Assembly (NCBI GenBank): GCA_031270385.1
Contig: JAISXS010000094.1
Span: 1 to 19,489 of the forward strand
Direction: 5' to 3'
DNA length: 19,489 bases
Source: Puniceicoccales bacterium
Lineage (GTDB): Bacteria; Verrucomicrobiota; Verrucomicrobiia; Opitutales; JAIRKQ01
The notes under the pieces are model-generated. The model was not told where the DNA came from and made no database searches. It saw only the letters and a program-made list of their open reading frames with translations. A program made the position numbers and the translations under genes. Positions 15,538 through 19,489 of this stretch are shown piece after piece (positions within the stretch are counted from its first letter, which is position 1; each line of letters opens with the position of its first letter).

Positions 15538-15565
15538 TTGGTTGCAAAAAACAGAAAATTATACA
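15538..15565 (+). promoter_or_regulatory. Possible promoter between nuoG and its terminator
   Basis: TTGGTT (15538-15543) and TATACA (15560-15565) are spaced by 16 bp and lie just after the nuoG stop. They would start a transcript near 15572 that ends at the terminator 75 bp on. The match is only fair. Confidence 0.25.
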
Positions 15566-15571
15566 CACATG

Positions 15572-15647
15572 AATGGCTGACCGTTAGGAAGTGCGGTTTA
15601 GTTAGGGGAGGACCGGCTGAAATGTTTTTTCAGCCGGTTGTTTTTTC
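15572..15647 (+). ncRNA. Candidate small RNA or nuoG 3' UTR RNA
   Basis: About 75 nt lie between the possible promoter and a strong terminator. The stretch contains aggaagtgcgg and ttaggggagg and no long reading frame. I do not recognise an RNA family here. It may simply be the 3' untranslated end of the nuoG mRNA. Confidence 0.2.
15612..15647 (+). terminator. Rho-independent terminator after nuoG
   Basis: A perfect 11-bp stem ACCGGCTGAAA (15612-15622) / TTTCAGCCGGT (15628-15638) has a 5-nt loop and is followed by gtttttt. It is 84 bp past the nuoG stop and is the only textbook terminator in the window. Confidence 0.88.
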
Positions 15648-15708
15648 TAAGGTCGCAGGACTCATAGAAAATGGTTGGCCTAGCGAAAAAATGAAAATTT
15701 TTCCGCTA

Positions 15709-15913
15709 TAGTCATCTTCCCCCGAGAAAAGCACATCCTCTATAGCCGTCACACTCGACAGGGGCGTCCTGCCCAACGATACTTAGCGGGAGATTTTCCC
15801 TTTTCATAAAGGAAAGTACGCCCCTCTCAAGTGAAACAGCTATATTCCAAAAAAACGTGAATCTTTCTGCTAAATATCGTTAGATAAAATGCTTTTCTCA
15901 AGTAAGACGACTA
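15709..15913. mobile_element. B-type MITE interrupted by an A-type copy
   Basis: The left part 15709-15740 (TAGTCATCTTCCCCCGAG...) and the right part 15845-15913 (...AAGTAAGACGACTA) make a 103-bp B-type element once the inner copy and one TA are removed. Outer TA flanks are at 15707-15708 and 15914-15915. The host site is cctcTAttcc, the same as cccTAttcc in intact B copies. Confidence 0.85.
15743..15842. mobile_element. A-type MITE (100 bp), inverted, nested in a B-type copy
   Basis: It starts TAGCCGTCACACTCGACAGG and ends GTGAAACAGCTA. TA is duplicated at 15741-15742 and 15843-15844. Its interior is the reverse complement of the other A copies, with a stem formed by tttcccttt and aaaggaaa. 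Confidence 0.88.
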
Positions 15914-15915
15914 TA

Positions 15916-15957
15916 AGCGTCGTCCAACTAAGATGCCCTTGTCAAGTGTGGCGATTA
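15916..15957. mobile_element. Right-end scrap of an older element
   Basis: The sequence agcgtcgtccaactaagatg followed by cccttgtcaagtgtggcgatta matches the right half of C- and A-type copies. The left side (tgaaaatttttccgc before 15707) matches the middle of such copies. The B/A nest may therefore itself sit inside a third, older element. Confidence 0.45.
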
Positions 15958-16013
15958 TGGAAATTCAGTTTTCGAAATCGCATAGGAGATCGTGTATAGA
16001 AGAGTGACTTGTA

Positions 16014-16100
16014 ATTGTCGTACTTGATAAAGGCATTCTATTCAACGATATTCGAAATGAAGATTTCGAAAAGATGATACGCCCTTTTCAAGTCTGCAAT
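16014..16100. mobile_element. Strongly worn C-type element, inverted
   Basis: The sequence attgtcgtacttgataaagg followed by cattctattcaacgatattcg and, near the right end, atacgcccttttcaagt matches the reverse complement of the family core and ends. No clear TA flanks remain. The remainder of 15958-16171 shows nothing I can name. Confidence 0.5.
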
Positions 16101-16171
16101 GACCAGAAGTGGACCTCAAAAGAAATCCCTTCGTTGCTGCTTTTGCCACGTTGTCATTGTCCTTTTTTTGT

Positions 16172-17209
16172 TCAATAGCGGTATATTTCACCATCAAAAT
16201 CGAGGGCCGACATTACGTGTGTCGGTTCAATTTTTTTCTCGGCGAAAAATTGGTACATTCCTCCATCCATTCGGTTGAATCTTGGATTTTTTGCCATTTC
16301 ACTGGCGGAAATGCCAGACAGCACCAAAATGCCATCGATTTTGCAACCGATGTTTTCATTGGCATTTTTTGCTCCGAGGATATCAGTTTCCAAAGTATCT
16401 CCAACCATTGCGATGCGTTTTTGGCATATTTCGTTCGTGGAGACACCGGTTGCAATCGCTAGTTTTTCCAGCGCATGGCGATAAATTTGTGGAAACGGTT
16501 TGCCGGTGACAAAAATTTTTCCACCCATACTTTCGTACATCTCGCCGATCAATCCCTGCTTAACAACGTGTTTTGGAGTGTAGGCGACTGAGTCCTGCGT
16601 TTCCAACACTTGGCATACTGCAAATTTGTCAGGATTTGCTATGACCAGCATTTTGTCCTTTTTCAAAAAGGTCCTAAGCCACGGGATGTATGGCTCTATG
16701 GACGTCGAATCCCATCGCCTTTCCACGCCATTTGTCCTGGCGACGAATAGGAATTTTTTCATTTTGTCGTCCATTTCATCCCGTTCACTATCAGAAAACC
16801 TTGGAATCGAGAGGTAAACAAAGTCGGCTTCATCCAGATCCGCGGTCAGTTCCAATCTGCTGCCGGTAAAAACCTCGCTATTCGGTGCCCCAAAAACAAA
16901 ATATTTCATCGAATTGTTATTCACAGCAAATGGCAAATTACCACTCAAAAGCACATCACGGAGGACATCGCCCGACGTCACGAAATGGTTGAAATGTATA
17001 CCCTTACAGAGATTTGCGGCATCGTACTTTCCGATTATTTCCGAAGAAAGTATGGAAGCGTTCGATACTATCGCAACTTCTTTGCCGGCGGCAACCAATT
17101 TTTGTAGTGCGTCGAGTGCTTCTGGAAACGCATTTGATCCGCTCCAAACTACACCATACAAATCGACCAGCAAAACATCGTAACTCAGCAGCAATCTCCC
17201 AACGGACAT
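16172..17209 (-). CDS. Class IIA HAD-superfamily phosphatase
   Basis: This 345-aa hydrolase is of the haloacid dehalogenase class IIA, the group with NagD and pyridoxal phosphatases. Motif I is DLYGVVWSG (residues 16-24) with nucleophile Asp16. The usual second Asp of DxD is Tyr18, while the related subfamily with DVWGV has Trp there. Motif II is SNAS (49-52), motif III Lys237 in VTGKPFPQIY, and motif IV GDTLETDILGA (270-280). A cap domain fills the middle. The length is greater than NagD (about 250 aa). The substrate is unknown. The gene is divergent to mlaE, with 225 bp between. Confidence 0.82.
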   Translation of the reverse strand: MSVGRLLLSYDVLLVDLYGVVWSGSNAFPEALDALQKLVAAGKEVAIVSNASILSSEIIGKYDAANLCKGIHFNHFVTSGDVLRDVLLSGNLPFAVNNNSMKYFVFGAPNSEVFTGSRLELTADLDEADFVYLSIPRFSDSERDEMDDKMKKFLFVARTNGVERRWDSTSIEPYIPWLRTFLKKDKMLVIANPDKFAVCQVLETQDSVAYTPKHVVKQGLIGEMYESMGGKIFVTGKPFPQIYRHALEKLAIATGVSTNEICQKRIAMVGDTLETDILGAKNANENIGCKIDGILVLSGISASEMAKNPRFNRMDGGMYQFFAEKKIEPTHVMSALDFDGEIYRY

Positions 17210-17210
17210 A

Positions 17211-17423
17211 CTATATGGCTAGTTCATCTCTTTGGAATGTCAACCGGCAAAGGAAGTTTTTGTGCCCCTTGCTCCTAGGCGAAAGGACTGTGTTTTTGCC
17301 AAGTCGCGGAACTTCGCTCAATTCCACGGTTGTGCGCGGTACTACGCAAGCGAAGTTGCGACGTTTCATTTGCCGCAGAAAAAAGTTCGCCCAGGCTGCA
17401 AATTTCCACATCGTCCCGGTCAT
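17211..17423 (-). CDS. Possible small basic protein upstream of the HAD gene
   Basis: A 70-aa reading frame ends at TAG 17211-17213, one base before the HAD ATG (TAG-T-ATG). This is the same kind of tight junction as DUF502/ybaB. The product is basic (KRRNFACVVPRTTVELSEV in the middle) with no family I recognise. Start could be ATG 17423 or ATG 17369 (52 aa). There is no good Shine-Dalgarno sequence, and a plus-strand frame also spans this stretch. The alternative is that 17210-17434 is simply the divergent promoter region. Confidence 0.25.
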   Translation of the reverse strand: MTGTMWKFAAWANFFLRQMKRRNFACVVPRTTVELSEVPRLGKNTVLSPRSKGHKNFLCRLTFQRDELAI

Positions 17424-17434
17424 CGTTTTTGGAA

Positions 17435-18562
17435 ATGTCCGGTGTCGTAGAGTTGAAATTCAGGGACGGGAATGTTGCCGAAATCACCGTCTCTGGGAGT
17501 TGGAGCCTGTACGGTGGTATGGCGCACGTAAAAAAATGCATTGCCAGTCTTTCATCCAAGACATTTGTGAAAAAAATTGTGGTTAAGGACAAAGGTCTGG
17601 TATCGTGGGATTCCAGTTTGGTGAATTTTCTTTTCCGAATTTCAGAAATTTGCCAATCGAAAAACTTATCCATCGACATGGCAGACATTCCAGCTGGGGC
17701 ACAAAAACTTGTCGAGCTGGCGACGACATTTCAGTCGAGTGGGGTGAAGTCTTTGAAAAAAAGAAGATGGAACAGATTGGAATTTCTTAGAAAATACGTC
17801 TTGTTGGTTTTGGCAAGTTTGCAAACTTCCATGGAGTTTTTTGGAGAGGCGTGCATGGGGGTTTCTGCATTTTTTAGGAGGAAGGTACGCATTCGAGCTA
17901 GAGAATTTTTGGTAATTTTGCAGGATGTCGGCGTAAACGCTCTGCCGATAGTCGCGCTAATAAGTTTCCTTGTTGGTCTAATAATATCGTTCATAAGTAT
18001 TTTACAACTTGCACAATTTGGCGCCAGCATCTACGTGGCAAACTTGGTCGGCATTTCCATGATGCGGGAAATGGGATGCATAATGACCGGCGTAATAATA
18101 TCCGGACGTACCGGAGCGGCCTTTGCCGCCACGATAGGGACGATGGTTGTGAATGACGAAATCGATGCTCTGCGGACATCCGGATTCTCGAGTATGGACT
18201 TTTTGGTTTTACCTAGAATATTTGCACTGACAATCATGATGCCGTTGCTGTGCATGTTTTCGTCATTTATAGGAATATTTGGAGGAATGTGTGCCGCGAT
18301 TTTCAACACAAATACGACAGTTACGCAATATTGTACACAAACTGCGAATGCCGTTCGCGTGGCTGATTTTGTAATTGGAATGATAAAAAGTTCGTTTTTT
18401 GGAGTGCTAATTTCATCAATCGGGTGCCTGAAGGGATTAGAATGTGGGCGCAGTGCTGAAGACGTTGGGTTGGCCACGACATCTGCGGTTGTCACCAGCA
18501 TAACCGCGATAATTGTGGCGGATTCCATCTTTGCCGTAATATTTTCTGCCATTGGAGTGTGA
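17435..18562 (+). CDS. mlaE: MlaE-type ABC permease fused to an N-terminal STAS domain
   Basis: This 375-aa inner-membrane permease belongs to the Mla-type phospholipid transport system that keeps the outer membrane asymmetric. Residues 1 to about 100 form a STAS-like domain (VVELKFRDGNVAEITVSGSW), the role played by separate MlaB in E. coli. The MlaE domain follows from about 120. It has MMREMGCIMTGVIISGRTGAAFAATIGTM (208-236, given here in one run as SGRTGAAFAATIGTM for the core), VNDEIDALRTSGF (239-251), LVLPRIFAL, and C-terminal helices. The start at ATG 17435 opens directly into the STAS strand; upstream in-frame residues look unrelated. Its stop overlaps mlaF (TGATG). MlaD and MlaC are not in view. 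Confidence 0.88.
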   Translation: MSGVVELKFRDGNVAEITVSGSWSLYGGMAHVKKCIASLSSKTFVKKIVVKDKGLVSWDSSLVNFLFRISEICQSKNLSIDMADIPAGAQKLVELATTFQSSGVKSLKKRRWNRLEFLRKYVLLVLASLQTSMEFFGEACMGVSAFFRRKVRIRAREFLVILQDVGVNALPIVALISFLVGLIISFISILQLAQFGASIYVANLVGISMMREMGCIMTGVIISGRTGAAFAATIGTMVVNDEIDALRTSGFSSMDFLVLPRIFALTIMMPLLCMFSSFIGIFGGMCAAIFNTNTTVTQYCTQTANAVRVADFVIGMIKSSFFGVLISSIGCLKGLECGRSAEDVGLATTSAVVTSITAIIVADSIFAVIFSAIGV

Positions 18563-19329
18563 TGGAGAGCAAGATATTAGTCAAAAACTTGACCATGTCC
18601 TACGGCGGGTACATTGTGATGAATGATATTTCGTTTTCCGTAAATCGCGGTGAAATTTTTTTGATAATGGGGAGGAGTGGTTGCGGAAAAAGCACATTGC
18701 TAAAATACTTACTCGGCCTGAAACGTGCTGGGCGTGGCAGGATTTTTTACGACGGAAAGGATATAGTATCTTCCGCCAACGATGACGATTTTTATGGGAA
18801 AAAGCTTGGCGTGTTGTACCAGAGCGGAGCATTGTGGAGTTCGATGACATTAGCCGAAAACGTTGCCATGCCATTGGAGGTGTATACGCCATTGAATGAG
18901 GATGAGATCGAAGAAATTGTTAATTTGAAGCTATCACTGGTCGGGCTTAGGGGATTCGGAAATTTCTATCCATCGCAAATTTCCGGTGGCATGCGCAAAC
19001 GAGCGGGTCTGGCAAGGGCGATTGCCCTTGATCCGGAGATATTATTTTTCGATGAGCCGTCGGCTGGCCTCGATCCTGTTTCGGCAAAGCGGTTGGATGA
19101 CCTGATCCTTGAACTCAAGGACAGCATGGGCGTCACCATGATCGTCGTGACTCATGAACTGGCCAGTATTTTTACCATCGGAACCAGGGCAATATACCTG
19201 GATGTGGAGTCGAAAAGGGCAACTGCCATGGGCTCGCCGAGGGAACTTCTCGAGACATCGAAAGACGAAAACGTTGTGGCATTCCTCTCAAGGGGCGAAC
19301 GCCAAACCGAGTCTATGACGAAAATATAG
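18562..19329 (+). CDS. mlaF: MlaF-type ABC transporter ATP-binding protein
   Basis: This 255-aa ATPase powers the lipid transporter with MlaE. Walker A is GRSGCGKST (37-45), the Q-loop is YQSGALWSSMTLAEN (86-100), the signature is ISGGMRKRAGLARA (140-153), Walker B/D-loop is ILFFDEPSAGLDP (160-172) and the switch His lies in VVTHEL. ISGGM(R/K)KR is typical of the Mla/Mkl subgroup. I start at ATG 18562, which shares its A with the mlaE TGA; GTG 18559 is the alternative. The stop TAG 19327-19329 is the first three bases of a mobile element, so the native C-terminus has been replaced. Only the poorly conserved tail is affected, and all ATPase motifs remain. Confidence 0.9.
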   Translation: MESKILVKNLTMSYGGYIVMNDISFSVNRGEIFLIMGRSGCGKSTLLKYLLGLKRAGRGRIFYDGKDIVSSANDDDFYGKKLGVLYQSGALWSSMTLAENVAMPLEVYTPLNEDEIEEIVNLKLSLVGLRGFGNFYPSQISGGMRKRAGLARAIALDPEILFFDEPSAGLDPVSAKRLDDLILELKDSMGVTMIVVTHELASIFTIGTRAIYLDVESKRATAMGSPRELLETSKDENVVAFLSRGERQTESMTKI

Positions 19330-19428
19330 TCATCTTACCTGAAAAGAGCATATTATTTTTCCATACAAGCATGAACTTTCCGTTGGCGCGTCGTTCCGTT
19401 AGAATGCTTTTCTCAAGCAAGATAACTA
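19327..19428. mobile_element. MITE-like element, D type (102 bp), supplying the mlaF stop
   Basis: It starts TAGTCATCTTACCTG and ends AAGATAACTA, with TA at 19325-19326 and 19429-19430. It is a close sister of 7106-7207. The first TAG is in frame with mlaF. Confidence 0.88.
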
Positions 19429-19430
19429 TA

Positions 19431-19489
19431 TTTCACCTAAAAAGGGCAAATTCTTTTTTTGCAAAAGCTGAAATTCTCCGGTTATAGTT
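19431..19489. mobile_element. Truncated A-type element and start of a further copy at the window edge
   Basis: The sequence tttcacctaaaaagggcaaa matches A-type copies from their seventh base (TAGCTG is missing), followed by a stem-like ttttttgcaaaagct. At 19483-19484 a TA precedes TAGTT, the start of another B/D-type element that leaves the window. This looks like a further nest. Confidence 0.55.

Noticed and set aside
16172..17209. Loss of catalysis in the HAD protein because motif I is DLYG instead of DxDG
   Set aside because: A related class IIA subfamily carries an aromatic residue at this place; the other motifs are intact, so this is a family trait and not clear decay.
17215..17586. 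Plus-strand frame starting ATG 17215 that overlaps the start of mlaE
   Set aside because: It is arginine/cysteine-rich in the way of out-of-frame translation and runs into the well supported mlaE frame.

Overview
The window comes from a Gram-negative bacterial chromosome. It carries an outer-membrane secretin and an Mla-type lipid transporter beside housekeeping genes. The long secretin, with an N-terminal linker and two-domain layout like type IV pilus secretins of Verrucomicrobiota, suggests that phylum or a PVC relative. This is inference, not proof. Many starts lack a good Shine-Dalgarno sequence, and the intergenic DNA is unusually rich in short mobile repeats. Together these would fit a host-associated or drifting genome.

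Layout. Positions 1-115 hold the edge of an IS630-family insertion sequence whose transposase runs off the left end. Positions 113-2602 hold two tandem, diverged copies of a BI-1/YccA-like membrane protein gene, both damaged by insertions. Positions 2796-6670 are a tight minus-strand block: ppx/gppA-like, rluD-like, DUF502, ybaB and holA, with junctions of 1-nt overlap or 1-nt gap except for 48 nt between rluD and DUF502. A 670-bp repeat cluster follows, then sfsA (7342-8082) and the secretin (8307-10382), both minus. The plus-strand block is glmM, a TPR protein gene and a family 2 glycosyltransferase gene (10702-13687), then a lone nuoG-like gene (13953-15527) with a terminator. After another nested repeat cluster come a class IIA HAD phosphatase gene on the minus strand and, divergently, mlaE (fused to a STAS domain) and mlaF.

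The most notable content is a family of about 100-bp non-coding elements. They begin TAG and end CTA, have imperfect inverted ends of about 24 bp, and are flanked by a duplicated TA. About 13 near-complete and 8 or more partial copies lie between genes and never inside an operon. The two BI-1 copies act as reciprocal empty sites: each carries an element where the other has a single TA. This shows the insertion chemistry directly. The partial IS630 at the left edge has the matching type of end and is the obvious candidate for the mobilising family. The elements are nested in each other, sit head to tail, contain a compensating internal hairpin, and supply the TAG stop codon of mlaF and one BI-1 copy; the IS end does the same for the other BI-1 copy. 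In design they resemble Correia elements of Neisseria (TATAG ends, TA targets, about 100-150 bp), but the sequence family is not one I recognise.
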